Shown here one piece after another: positions 25,661-33,053 of a stretch of 33,053 nucleotides of DNA. This DNA is from Clostridia bacterium (GTDB taxonomy: Bacteria > Bacillota > Clostridia > Oscillospirales > Acutalibacteraceae): positions 1 to 33,053 of the forward strand of contig JAGBCU010000020.1 of NCBI GenBank assembly GCA_017937865.1, written 5' to 3'. A program made the position numbers and the translations under genes. Position 1 is the first letter of the stretch. Each line of letters opens with the position of its first letter. The notes below the pieces were generated by a model. The model saw nothing but the letters and a program-made list of their open reading frames with translations. It did no database searches and was not told where the DNA came from.

Positions 25661-25689
25661 ATTATATCATACAGTATAATTTAATGCAA
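25661..25689 (-). promoter_or_regulatory. dnaA promoter
   Basis: On the minus strand TTGCAT, a 17-base spacer and a perfect TATAAT (plus-strand 25684-25689 and 25661-25666). Start codon 72 bases downstream, across a long alternating AT leader (25617-25655) that could also be the unwinding region. Confidence 0.7.
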
Positions 25690-25777
25690 CCCAAACTGAA
25701 AAAAATATCGACATTTTGCGAAAAAATTGTTCATAACTTTATATAAAAAAATTAACAAAAAATCGTTATTTACGGTC

Positions 25778-25806
25778 TTGAAATTTTGATAGTGTTAATG
25801 TAATAT
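25778..25806 (+). promoter_or_regulatory. Promoter for the RING-like gene, divergent from dnaA
   Basis: TTGAAA (25778-25783), 17-base spacer, TAATAT (25801-25806), 57 bases upstream of the ATG. Confidence 0.55.
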
Positions 25807-25863
25807 AAAATGGAATAAATATAAATAAAAAAACACAGATTTTTTGACAAGGAAAGGCGAAAA

Positions 25864-26862
25864 ATGGACTTTAATAAATATTCTTGCCCCCTTTGCGGAC
25901 AAGCCTTTAATGATACTGACGACGTTGTTGTTTGCCCCGATTGCGGTACCCCTCATCACAGAGAATGCTGGTTTAATAACGGCAAATGTGCAAATTCTGA
26001 AAGACACGGTATTAAAGAACCTATTGAAGTAGAATTTAAGCAAGTTGAAACAGAAGAAAATATTGATAATTCTACTGAAAACGGTATAGAAAAAAATGAT
26101 GAAAATACTTCCGGTAATGCTCAGGTATTCGGCTATTTCGGAAACACAAATTTTAACGAAAATCAAGGAAAAGAGCCACCTCAGAAAATAGTTCAGGATA
26201 TTATGGACAGGCTCAGCAACAATTCTCAGGAAGAGGTTGTTATTGATAATCATAAGCTTTCATTTTTTGCTGCAGCTATCGGTAAAAATCAGGAATATTA
26301 CCTTCCTCGTTTTATGCTTTTTGAAAAGGTCAAAAAGGCTTTTTCCTGGAATATTGCAGGCTTTTTCGTTCCGCTTGCATGGACTCTTTACAGAAAAATG
26401 TACAAGCTTTCCGCGCTTATTTTTGCAGTGTATATGGTGATTTTTTCAATTAGTGCAGTTCCTCTTATAGGAAACGAGGAATATTTAAACGCTACTCAAG
26501 AATGCTTGCAGGAGGACCCTCAGTATGCAACGAAAATTCTTGCATATCAAACCGGCTCTACTGACGTTACCTTAACCGCAAAGCAGGCAGAGCTTTACGA
26601 GATAATGGAAAAAATCGAAATTCCCGTTTATATTCAGGTTATTACCTATATTTTAACAATAGGCTTACGAATAGCGATGGGTGTTTTCGGAACGTATCTT
26701 TATTTTAAAAAGCTTTCTAAAAACATTTCAAAAGCCAAAGAAAAAGCAAGGATTACCGGTACGACCGACGAAGCCTTGAAAATGCTACTTTATAAAAAAT
26801 ACGGTACGTTGCCCATAATAATCTGCGCCATTGTAGGCTTTTTAGAGTTTCAGATTTTTTAA
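25864..26862 (+). CDS. Prok-RING zinc-finger membrane protein (DUF2628-like)
   Basis: 332 residues, ribosome site GGAAAGG. The N-terminus is a RING/zinc-ribbon module: C8xxC11, C24xxC27, H31-H32xxC35 and C42 (YSCPLCGQAF... VVVCPDCGTPHHREC). A polar linker rich in Glu/Asn follows (50-135). Membrane segments lie at about 155-200 (NIAGFFVPLAWTLYRKMYKL, SALIFAVYMVIFSISAVPLI), 255-280 and at the extreme C-terminus. The central part resembles DUF2628 proteins. Prokaryotic RING proteins are common in Clostridia and their function is unknown; no ubiquitin-like gene is nearby. Adjacent and divergent to dnaA, so the gene is dosed at the origin. Confidence 0.78.
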   Translation: MDFNKYSCPLCGQAFNDTDDVVVCPDCGTPHHRECWFNNGKCANSERHGIKEPIEVEFKQVETEENIDNSTENGIEKNDENTSGNAQVFGYFGNTNFNENQGKEPPQKIVQDIMDRLSNNSQEEVVIDNHKLSFFAAAIGKNQEYYLPRFMLFEKVKKAFSWNIAGFFVPLAWTLYRKMYKLSALIFAVYMVIFSISAVPLIGNEEYLNATQECLQEDPQYATKILAYQTGSTDVTLTAKQAELYEIMEKIEIPVYIQVITYILTIGLRIAMGVFGTYLYFKKLSKNISKAKEKARITGTTDEALKMLLYKKYGTLPIIICAIVGFLEFQIF

Positions 26863-26870
26863 ATAATTTT

Positions 26871-26879
26871 TGTGGATAA
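26871..26879. promoter_or_regulatory. Single perfect DnaA box
   Basis: TGTGGATAA, the complement of TTATCCACA, in the 46-base gap upstream of the MBL gene. It is the only exact match noticed in the non-coding DNA of the window. Confidence 0.5.
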
Positions 26880-26908
26880 CATTTGGTGACAACAGGGGAT
26901 AGAAAAGA

Positions 26909-27757
26909 ATGAAATTAAAAATATACGGTACTTGTGCGGCAGAGGGCTTTCCCGCAATGTTTTGCTCATGTACTGTTTGCGAAAATGCTCGTAAATGGGG
27001 CGGAAAAAATATAAGAACTCGTTCTCAGGCAGTTATTGACGATAAAATTCTTATAGATTTCTCTGCCGATACATATTTTCACGTTTTAAGCTACGGTCTT
27101 GATTTAAGAAAAATAAAGGCTTGCTTTATTACTCACGGTCATGATGACCATTTATATCCTCACGACTTGAAATACAGAATAGAAAAATACGGTCATAGTA
27201 AAGAGGGGGAAGCTGAAAATAAAAAACCTCTTCCCGTATTCGCAACGAAGGAATCGGGGGAGAGTCTTAAAAAAATTATTGAAAGTGAAGTAAATAAAAA
27301 GGACGAAAATGCTCTTGAATTTAAAGAGATTACGCCTTTTAAAAGCATTGACATTGAGGGCTATAGGGTAACACCCGTTAAGGCAAGCCACGCTCAATCA
27401 CTTAACCCCTGCTTCTATATTTTTGAAAAAGAGGGTAAGGCAATTCTCTGGGCTCACGATACGGGATATTTCCCCGATGAAACCTGGGATTATATCGAAA
27501 ACAGCGGTATAAAATTCGATTTTGTTTCTCTTGACTGCACCTCAACCGCAGATGAAAAGGCTTTTTCTCATCATATGGGCTTAAAGGCTTGTTGCGACGT
27601 TAAAGAAAGGCTTTTAAATAAAAATGCAGACGAAAAAACTGTGTTTTTATTAAACCATTTTTCTCATAACGGCGGTCTTTGCTACGATGAGCTTGTGCCG
27701 ATAGCTGAAAAGCTGGGCTTCCTTGTTTCTTACGATACAATTGAGTTTGAAATATAA
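26909..27757 (+). CDS. MBL-fold metallo-hydrolase, PhnP-like
   Basis: 282 residues. Metallo-beta-lactamase fold with THGHDDH (the HxHxDH metal motif) near residues 75-81, then SHAQSLNP, the Asp in AHDTGYFP and NHFSHNGG. N-terminal Cys residues (FCSCTVCENARKWGG) resemble the structural zinc site of PhnP-type phosphodiesterases. Likely hydrolyses a phosphodiester or cyclic phosphate in the cytoplasm; no phn genes are nearby, so the substrate is open. Only a weak ribosome site (GGGGATAG) precedes the ATG. Confidence 0.85.
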   Translation: MKLKIYGTCAAEGFPAMFCSCTVCENARKWGGKNIRTRSQAVIDDKILIDFSADTYFHVLSYGLDLRKIKACFITHGHDDHLYPHDLKYRIEKYGHSKEGEAENKKPLPVFATKESGESLKKIIESEVNKKDENALEFKEITPFKSIDIEGYRVTPVKASHAQSLNPCFYIFEKEGKAILWAHDTGYFPDETWDYIENSGIKFDFVSLDCTSTADEKAFSHHMGLKACCDVKERLLNKNADEKTVFLLNHFSHNGGLCYDELVPIAEKLGFLVSYDTIEFEI

Positions 27758-27805
27758 CGAAAACTAACTTTACATAACAATTTTTACATAAAAGCAGGTG
27801 ATAAA

Positions 27806-29080
27806 ATGCATACACCTCTTGCAGACAGAATACGTCCGCAAAGCCTTGATGATATTGTAGGTCAGCAGCACTTAATAGGTGAGGGCAAGCCCTTAAGAAA
27901 TATAATAGAATCAGGGGAGCTGCCTAATCTTATATTTTACGGTCCGTCCGGCACGGGTAAAACAACTCTTGCAAGAATGATTGCTAAAAAGACAGATCGA
28001 ACACTTCGAAAGCTTAACTGCACAACCGCAGGCACACAGGATATACGCGATATCGTTGAAGATTTGAATGCCTTTACTGCACCAAACGGGATTTTACTTT
28101 ATCTTGACGAGATTCAGTATTTTAATAAAAAGCAGCAGCAGACCTTACTTGAATATATTGAAGATGGGTCAATAACCTTAATAGCATCAACAACCGAAAA
28201 CCCTTATTTTTACGTTTACAGTGCTATTTTAAGCCGATCTTCGGTATTTGAATTCAAATACGTAGCTCCCGAAGAGGTTGAAAAAGCCGTAAACAGAGGC
28301 TTTGACCTTTTAGCAGAAGAAAAAGGGGAGGAGCTTCAGGTTGAAGAGGGCGTTGCCCTTCATATTGCAAGGGCTTGTGGCGGTGACGTAAGAAAATCTC
28401 TTAACTCCGTTGAGCTTTGCGTTTTAGCTGCACCTAAGCCCGAGGAAAACGAAAAAAGAATAATAACTCTCGAAAATGCAAAGCAATTAACTCAAAGAAG
28501 TGCTTTAAGATATGACCGCGAGGGTGACGAGCATTACGATATTTTATCTGCTTTTCAAAAATCTATGCGAGGCTCCGACCCTGATGCCGCAATTCATTAC
28601 CTTTCAAGGCTTTTAGAGGCGGGTGATATGACCTCAGCAATAAGAAGGCTTTTAGTTTGTGCGGCTGAGGACGTAGGTCTTGCCTACCCTATGATTTTAC
28701 CTATAGTAAAGGCGGCAACTGATATTGCTCTTCAGGTAGGTATGCCTGAAGCAAGGCTTCCCCTTGCAGATGCGGTTATTTTAGTTTGTAATTCACCTAA
28801 ATCTAATACGGCTCACAACGCAGTTATTGCCGCTACGGAGGATATTAAAAAAGGTAAAAGCGGACCCATACCCCGTCACCTTCAAAACAAGCATTTTGAT
28901 GGTGATGATGCAGAAATTAAGGGTCAGTTTTATAATTATCCTCACGATTACCCGAATTCTTGGGTTTCACAGCAATATTTGCCCGATGCTCTTAAAAATG
29001 CAAAGTATTACGAATACGGCAACAACAAGCAAGAGCAGGCGGCTAAAGAATATTGGCAAAAAATTAAAGGGGGACTCTGA
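27806..29080 (+). CDS. rarA: Replication-associated recombination protein RarA (MgsA)
   Basis: 424 residues, normal for the family. AAA+ ATPase with Walker A GPSGTGKTT, Walker B LLYLDEIQYF and sensor motif STTENP, followed by the C-terminal tetramerisation part (RHLQNKHFDG). It acts at stalled replication forks, related to clamp-loader and RuvB-type ATPases. Start MHTPLADRIRPQSLDDIVGQ is typical; ribosome site AGGTGA. The stop is one base before the next start, so the small membrane protein that follows is in the same operon. Confidence 0.95.
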   Translation: MHTPLADRIRPQSLDDIVGQQHLIGEGKPLRNIIESGELPNLIFYGPSGTGKTTLARMIAKKTDRTLRKLNCTTAGTQDIRDIVEDLNAFTAPNGILLYLDEIQYFNKKQQQTLLEYIEDGSITLIASTTENPYFYVYSAILSRSSVFEFKYVAPEEVEKAVNRGFDLLAEEKGEELQVEEGVALHIARACGGDVRKSLNSVELCVLAAPKPEENEKRIITLENAKQLTQRSALRYDREGDEHYDILSAFQKSMRGSDPDAAIHYLSRLLEAGDMTSAIRRLLVCAAEDVGLAYPMILPIVKAATDIALQVGMPEARLPLADAVILVCNSPKSNTAHNAVIAATEDIKKGKSGPIPRHLQNKHFDGDDAEIKGQFYNYPHDYPNSWVSQQYLPDALKNAKYYEYGNNKQEQAAKEYWQKIKGGL

Positions 29081-29081
29081 T

Positions 29082-29516
29082 ATGAAAAAAACAACAATTT
29101 TTATTTCCGTAATGATGTGCTTACTTTTAATTTTCAGTAGCTTTTCTGTTTTTGCTGAAGATATTGGCGTTATCGGCGGTGCCGACGGTGAAACAGAAAT
29201 CATTGTAGGTGACGATGAAATAGTAGACGAAGTAACCGAAGAAGAGCTTGAAGAGGTTTTTGGTGAAGATTTTATGGGAGCAATGATATTTTTTATGGTT
29301 GCTTACATGTTTTCAATGCTTTGCCTTCCCGCACTTATAGTTATGATAGTATTTATCGTTAAAAACAACAAAGCAAAGAAGGATATTAAGGAATTCGAGC
29401 TTCGTTTCGGTCCTATTTCACCTATTTATAACGGTAACGTAAATAATTTTAATGCTACACCCTATTACAACAATTCCTATAACGGTTTTAATAATAATCA
29501 AGGGGGTCAGATGTAA
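29082..29516 (+). CDS. Small secreted/membrane protein with acidic ectodomain and Asn/Tyr-rich tail
   Basis: 144 residues; the start is ATG 29082 after AAAGGGGG. Signal peptide at 1-25 (MKKTTIFISVMMCLLLIFSS, cut near VFA-ED), a short acidic outside segment (26-62, with DEVTEEELEEVFGEDF), one membrane segment (67-93), a basic juxtamembrane stretch (KNNKAKKDIKEFELRFGP), then an Asn/Tyr/Gly-rich cytoplasmic tail. The order (signal, ectodomain, TM, K-rich helix ending in RxGF/G, N/Q/Y-rich tail) is the same as in the next two genes, which suggests common descent, although the ectodomain is much smaller. Its stop overlaps the next start (TAATG). No function recognised. Confidence 0.72.
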   Translation: MKKTTIFISVMMCLLLIFSSFSVFAEDIGVIGGADGETEIIVGDDEIVDEVTEEELEEVFGEDFMGAMIFFMVAYMFSMLCLPALIVMIVFIVKNNKAKKDIKEFELRFGPISPIYNGNVNNFNATPYYNNSYNGFNNNQGGQM

Positions 29517-30619
29517 TGAAAAACGTTAAAAAGCTCTCTCTTATTTTAGCCTTAAGCCTTTTAGCTTCCTGCTTTTTCGGTATTAGTGCTTTTGCAGGGG
29601 ATGAAGCTATTGAAAATGATTATTTTGAAGTAAATACAGATATTTTATACGCAAAAATTCCTGACGATTTTGAATTCGACCCTTATGGCTCAATGAATTA
29701 TTTAGAAACGTATTATTTCTCTGATTATGAATTGAGTTCTATTCAGTTTTTAGTACTTGAAAACAACAAAGCTCCCAACGGAATTACGTCAGTTTCCAAT
29801 GCTCAGGCAGTTGAAATAGTTGAAGATTATTACGGTGCTCAATGTAGCTACGTTATTGAAAATGCAAAGGTTTCGAAAGCAACCGTAAACGGTATTTCTG
29901 CTTTAAGAATAGACGGTGCTTTTTCATTTTATCCTTTTGATTCAGCAGATTATAAGGAGGATGAATATTATTACGGAATGTGTGCATACCTTCTTGCTAC
30001 AAAAGAAAACATTTTCGTAATAGTTTACGAAAGCTGGTATGAAGAGGTTGAAATTGAAGATTTTGAAGAGGTAGTTTCAACCGTGCTTATTAACGGTACA
30101 TATTTTGATGGCGATAAATTGACTGTTAATCACGATTTTTCTTCTGCTCCCGCTTATAGAGATGCTACAATTGCAGATGCCGAAAACTATGACGGATACT
30201 GGGACGACGGGTCTTTTGATGACGAAATCTTTAATGAAGAAGCTTTAGGAGTTTTTGAAGAAGGCTTTTCAGTAATCGTGATAGTTGTGTGTATTTTCAC
30301 TTTGATTTTACCTACAGTTATATTTATAGTTCTTGCTATAGTATTTGGCGTTAAATATAATAAGAATAAGAAAAAGCTTGATGAATACGAGGCTCGTTAC
30401 GGCTTTAAGGGATTAAATTATTATAACAATCCTAACCCCGTTCAACCTGATAATTACGGCTATAACGGACAACCCTACGGTGCACAAGGCTATAACGCTC
30501 AACCCCAACAGACAGCTACGTATCAGCAGCCTGTAAATACACCCGTGTATCCTGTGGATATGCCTTCGTCACCGACAGAAACTACTACACCGCCACAAGA
30601 CCCGACGGTAAATTCATAA
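29516..30619 (+). CDS. Signal-peptide membrane protein with ~215-residue ectodomain, paralog of the next gene
   Basis: 367 residues; ATG overlaps the previous stop, ribosome site AGGGGG. Signal peptide at 1-27 (ends FGISAFA-GDEA). LLASC inside it fits a lipobox, so lipidation is an alternative. The ectodomain at ~28-240 contains VNGISALRI and VLINGTYFDGDKL; one membrane segment lies at ~247-276, then KKKLDEYEARYGF and a Gln/Pro/Tyr/Asn-rich tail of about 80 residues. The matching segments in the next gene (INGISACYV; LLVNGTYYNGEKLS) show that the two are paralogs. The ectodomain looks like a small beta-rich fold exported in Clostridia; no family name is claimed. Confidence 0.75.
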   Translation: MKNVKKLSLILALSLLASCFFGISAFAGDEAIENDYFEVNTDILYAKIPDDFEFDPYGSMNYLETYYFSDYELSSIQFLVLENNKAPNGITSVSNAQAVEIVEDYYGAQCSYVIENAKVSKATVNGISALRIDGAFSFYPFDSADYKEDEYYYGMCAYLLATKENIFVIVYESWYEEVEIEDFEEVVSTVLINGTYFDGDKLTVNHDFSSAPAYRDATIADAENYDGYWDDGSFDDEIFNEEALGVFEEGFSVIVIVVCIFTLILPTVIFIVLAIVFGVKYNKNKKKLDEYEARYGFKGLNYYNNPNPVQPDNYGYNGQPYGAQGYNAQPQQTATYQQPVNTPVYPVDMPSSPTETTTPPQDPTVNS

Positions 30620-30687
30620 AAAGTAACAGTCTTGCCAAAAACAACAAGCTTTTAGGCAGATTAAAATGAATAGAAGGTGGCTTTAAG

Positions 30688-31686
30688 ATGAAAAAAACTG
30701 TAAAAGCTTTAGCTCTTGTTTTAGTTTTTATAATGTCTTTCGGCTTTGTAACTGCTTCAGCAAAGGGAATCGTTCTTTCAAACGATAAATTTTACGTTGA
30801 GCTTCCCGAGGGCTTTGAAATTTGTACGGATTACGGCGATAGCCATTATTATTTTGAAAATGAATATTCGTATGAAGGAATAGATATTATTGTTGAGGGA
30901 AATTTACTTTTTCCAGACGGTATTAAAAATACTCCTGAAAACGTTATTGAAGAAAGGTTTAAGACTTTCTTTTATGACGTTGATGAAACTGGTTTTGCTG
31001 AAGTTAAAACCTTAGAAAAAGGTGAAATTAACGGCATAAGTGCTTGCTACGTCTACGGTTACGTTGATAACGAATTATATTCAGACGATATTTTCGCCTA
31101 TATTTTAACTACTCACGAAACTCTTTTCATCGTTTACACAACTTTAAGCTCAGGTACTCAACAGGAGGGGGAGCAACCCGTTTATCTTAAGGATTTTATG
31201 AGAACTCTTCTTGTAAACGGTACTTATTACAACGGTGAAAAACTTTCAAAGGCTCACGATTTCTCAAAGGAAGAGCATTATATTGATGCTCTCGAAAGAG
31301 ATGTGTTGTCAGAAGATTATTATGAATATAACTCTAATGTAGATTCTTTTGCAGCTGTGTTTATTTTTTTAGGTTTTGCTTTCCCCATCTTGTTTATAGT
31401 TTTAATTGTTCTTTATGTTAAAACAAGAAAGAAGCTTAAGGAATATAAAGAGTTTTTCGGATCTATTGAGCAAGCAAGATCGGCTATGTATCAGCAAAAG
31501 ATGCAAAGAGGCTATCAGCCTTACGGTAATCAGCAATATTACGGTTATAATCCGAATATGCAGCAACCTGTACAGCCGTATAATCAGGGTGGTTATGCTC
31601 CTCAACAACAGCCCCAACAGCCTATTCAATCGCAACAATCCCAACAGTGTACAAATCCTACGCAAACGCAGGATTTTTATAAATAA
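30688..31686 (+). CDS. Signal-peptide membrane protein, paralog of the previous gene
   Basis: 332 residues; ribosome site AGAAGGTGG. Signal peptide at 1-26 (ends VTASA-KG). Ectodomain at ~27-220 opens with LSNDKFYVELPEGFEI, also seen in shifted form in the preceding protein (YAKIPDDFEF), and shares INGISA and LLVNGTYYNGEKLS. Membrane segment at ~225-247, then KTRKKLKEYKEFFG and a tail rich in Gln (QQPQQPIQSQQSQQ). Separated from the previous gene by 68 bases. A possible terminator overlaps its last codons. Confidence 0.75.
   Translation: MKKTVKALALVLVFIMSFGFVTASAKGIVLSNDKFYVELPEGFEICTDYGDSHYYFENEYSYEGIDIIVEGNLLFPDGIKNTPENVIEERFKTFFYDVDETGFAEVKTLEKGEINGISACYVYGYVDNELYSDDIFAYILTTHETLFIVYTTLSSGTQQEGEQPVYLKDFMRTLLVNGTYYNGEKLSKAHDFSKEEHYIDALERDVLSEDYYEYNSNVDSFAAVFIFLGFAFPILFIVLIVLYVKTRKKLKEYKEFFGSIEQARSAMYQQKMQRGYQPYGNQQYYGYNPNMQQPVQPYNQGGYAPQQQPQQPIQSQQSQQCTNPTQTQDFYK
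31654..31678 (+). terminator. Possible terminator overlapping the end of the third membrane-protein gene
   Basis: AATCCT...AGGATT with an inner CG/CG pair and loop CAAA, followed by TTT-TAT; one mismatch in the stem. The hairpin encodes the last codons before the stop. Confidence 0.4.
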
Positions 31687-31725
31687 TAATATAAATAAAA
31701 AAACTATATTTTTTGAGGTGTTCTT

Positions 31726-32571
31726 ATGAAACAGTTTCCAATTGGTATTATTATCAACAGCTTCCGCACAGACATTCCTACTGCAGTAAAAAAAGCGGCA
31801 GAATGTGGTGCACAGGGTATTCAGGTTTACGCTACAAGTGGCGAAATGTCACCTGACGTGCTCGTTGGCTCAAAGAGAAAAGAGTTTTTAGACCTTGTAA
31901 AATCAAACGGTCTTGTAATCTCTGCTCTTTGCGGTGACCTTGGCGGCGGCGGTTTTATTCACGCTGACAAGAACAGAGAAAGAGTTGATTTTTCAAAGAA
32001 AATTCTTGACCTTGCTAAAGAGCTTGAAACAGACGTTGTTACAACTCATATCGGCGTTGTTCCCAACGACCCCAACCACGACAAATATAAAATTATGCAG
32101 GAGGCTTGCAGAGAGCTTGCTGAATACGCAGATTCTATTGATGCTCACTTTGCAGTTGAAACAGGTCCCGAAACAAGCGCAGTTTTAAAGGGCTTCCTTG
32201 ACAGCCTTGATTCTACGGGCGTTGGTGTTAACCTTGACCCTGCAAACTTAGTTATGGTTACAGGCGATGACCCCGTTCAAGCAGTACATAACCTTAAAAA
32301 ATATATCGTTCATACTCACGCTAAGGACGGTAAGCAGATTTTCTATAAAGACCCCGAAATCGTTTACGGTATTAAGAAAGACGTTATCGTTACTGAGGAT
32401 TCATTTATCGAAGTTCCTCTCGGTGAGGGTAGCGTACCCTTCCCCGCATACCTTAAAGCTCTTGAGGATATAGGCTACAACGGCTTCCTTACTATCGAGC
32501 GTGAGGTAGGCGACGATCCCGCAAAGGATATCAGAGCAGCAGTTGAGTTTCTTAAGAATACGATGAGATAA
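31726..32571 (+). CDS. Sugar phosphate isomerase/epimerase family protein (TIM barrel)
   Basis: 281 residues, ribosome site GAGGTG. Xylose-isomerase-like TIM barrel: strand-end motifs THIGVVPNDPNHD, AVETGPE (metal Glu), NLDPANLVM (Asp), HTHAKDG (His) and FLTIERE (Glu near the C-terminus), the usual divalent-metal set. Members interconvert or epimerise sugars, inosose or related ketoses; the substrate is not evident, and no sugar transporter is adjacent. Cytoplasmic. More GC-rich codons than the preceding Q/N-rich genes, in line with a housekeeping enzyme. Confidence 0.88.
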   Translation: MKQFPIGIIINSFRTDIPTAVKKAAECGAQGIQVYATSGEMSPDVLVGSKRKEFLDLVKSNGLVISALCGDLGGGGFIHADKNRERVDFSKKILDLAKELETDVVTTHIGVVPNDPNHDKYKIMQEACRELAEYADSIDAHFAVETGPETSAVLKGFLDSLDSTGVGVNLDPANLVMVTGDDPVQAVHNLKKYIVHTHAKDGKQIFYKDPEIVYGIKKDVIVTEDSFIEVPLGEGSVPFPAYLKALEDIGYNGFLTIEREVGDDPAKDIRAAVEFLKNTMR

Positions 32572-32616
32572 TTTTTGCGCATTTCACGATTTTCTGCCCA
32601 CTCGCAGTATTTTAAA

Positions 32617-32710
32617 ATGGCAAATTGGAAATGGCAAGTGGCAAATTAAGTGCGAAGTGCGAAGTGTGAAATGTAGATGCCAGATGCCAGTTCCCAGATG
32701 CCAGATGCTT
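32617..32710. repeat. Heptanucleotide-period repeat block
   Basis: Thirteen successive units: ATGGCAA, ATTGGAA, ATGGCAA, GTGGCAA, ATTAAGT, GCGAAGT, GCGAAGT, GTGAAAT, a six-base GTAGAT, GCCAGAT, GCCAGTT, CCCAGAT, GCCAGAT. All but one are exactly 7 bases. It starts 45 bases after the isomerase stop. Confidence 0.82.
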
Positions 32711-32739
32711 CGCGGAGAGTAAAAAGGTGAGGCTTTGCG

Positions 32740-33053
32740 AAGCTTTTCATCCCTGTTTGCGTTAGCAAATAGGGAGGGGGACCGTTCTTCAATAAATTAA
32801 AAGATAAAGGATTGTATATTCCGTGCGATATACCGTCTGTTATTTGTTTATTAAATCGGAACGGTGGTGGGTAGTTCTCTTACGTCTTAGGTTTAGACGG
32901 ATAGAAGAACTATTTATCCCTCTTTTTTACCGTAGGTAAAAAGGAGGGGTGAGCGTTTGTGAGCGCTGCCAGTGGCAGATGAAGCGAACAATAAGCTCTG
33001 GGCACAATAAGGAGTATTGCGAAGTGAATAACGAGCAAGACGACTATATTGTA
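32740..33053. mobile_element. Partial inverted-end element, cut by the window edge
   Basis: Contains ATCCCT...AGGGAGGGGGACCGTTCTTC (32748-32790), matching the complement of the ends at 25-75 and 8990-9016; then GGAACGGTGGTGGGTAG (about 32859-32875), close to GGAACGGTGGGTGGTACC of the 8485-9117 element; then hairpins including a TTTTTTACC/GGTAAAAA type near 32922-32943. No gene could be supported in the remaining bases; the other end lies outside the window. Confidence 0.6.

Noticed and set aside
32617..32710. CRISPR or simple microsatellite
   Set aside because: The unit is 7 bases with changing words and no spacers of constant length.

Overview
The window looks like the replication-origin region of a low-to-moderate-GC Firmicute, most likely a Clostridia/Oscillospiraceae-type gut anaerobe. 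This rests on the gene order dnaA-dnaN-yaaA-recF-remB-gyrB-gyrA (the Bacillus/Clostridia order), strong GGAGG-type ribosome binding sites, several TTG start codons, and families typical of that group (the CD1247-like acidic protein, the Prok-RING/DUF2628-like protein, NhaC). The taxon is inferred; no 16S rRNA or tRNA gene was seen.

Layout. 1-348: repeat mosaic. 349-2666 (minus): a tightly coupled pair, a four-TM membrane protein ending in a Cys-Gly-Ser tail with cysteine every third residue, then a radical SAM/SPASM enzyme. This is the best candidate for an undescribed modification system. 2673-3167: array of small hairpins separated by GTGATATT/AATATCAC. 3168-5345 (minus): propeller plus alpha-toroid-like protein. 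5499-14152 (plus): PHP phosphoesterase, NhaC antiporter, a 1.3-kb repeat block (with a 633-bp element carrying ~113-bp inverted ends and a decayed DUF559-like gene), an ABC transporter pair, aspS, efp and an acidic zinc-ribbon protein. 14398-25588 (minus): the origin operon, read from dnaA down to gyrA, then an LCP ligase and a small membrane protein. 25864-32571 (plus): Prok-RING membrane protein, MBL hydrolase, rarA, three related signal-peptide/TM proteins and a TIM-barrel isomerase. 32572-33053: another repeat mosaic cut by the window edge.

How it fits together. Divergent sigma-A-like promoters between dnaA and the RING gene mark the likely origin core. Replication initiation, clamp, recombination and gyrase genes run leftward from it. 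The translation genes aspS and efp lie on the left arm but point toward the origin.

Nearly every large intergenic gap is filled with one of three repeat classes: heptanucleotide-period blocks, hairpin chains with conserved GATAT-type spacers that flip orientation midway, and inverted-end elements with chains of hairpins. They sit between genes. One overlaps the 3' end of the radical SAM gene and appears to supply its last codons and stop.

Start codons were corrected by ribosome-binding-site position for dnaA, recF, NhaC, the ABC genes and the Cys-tail protein.
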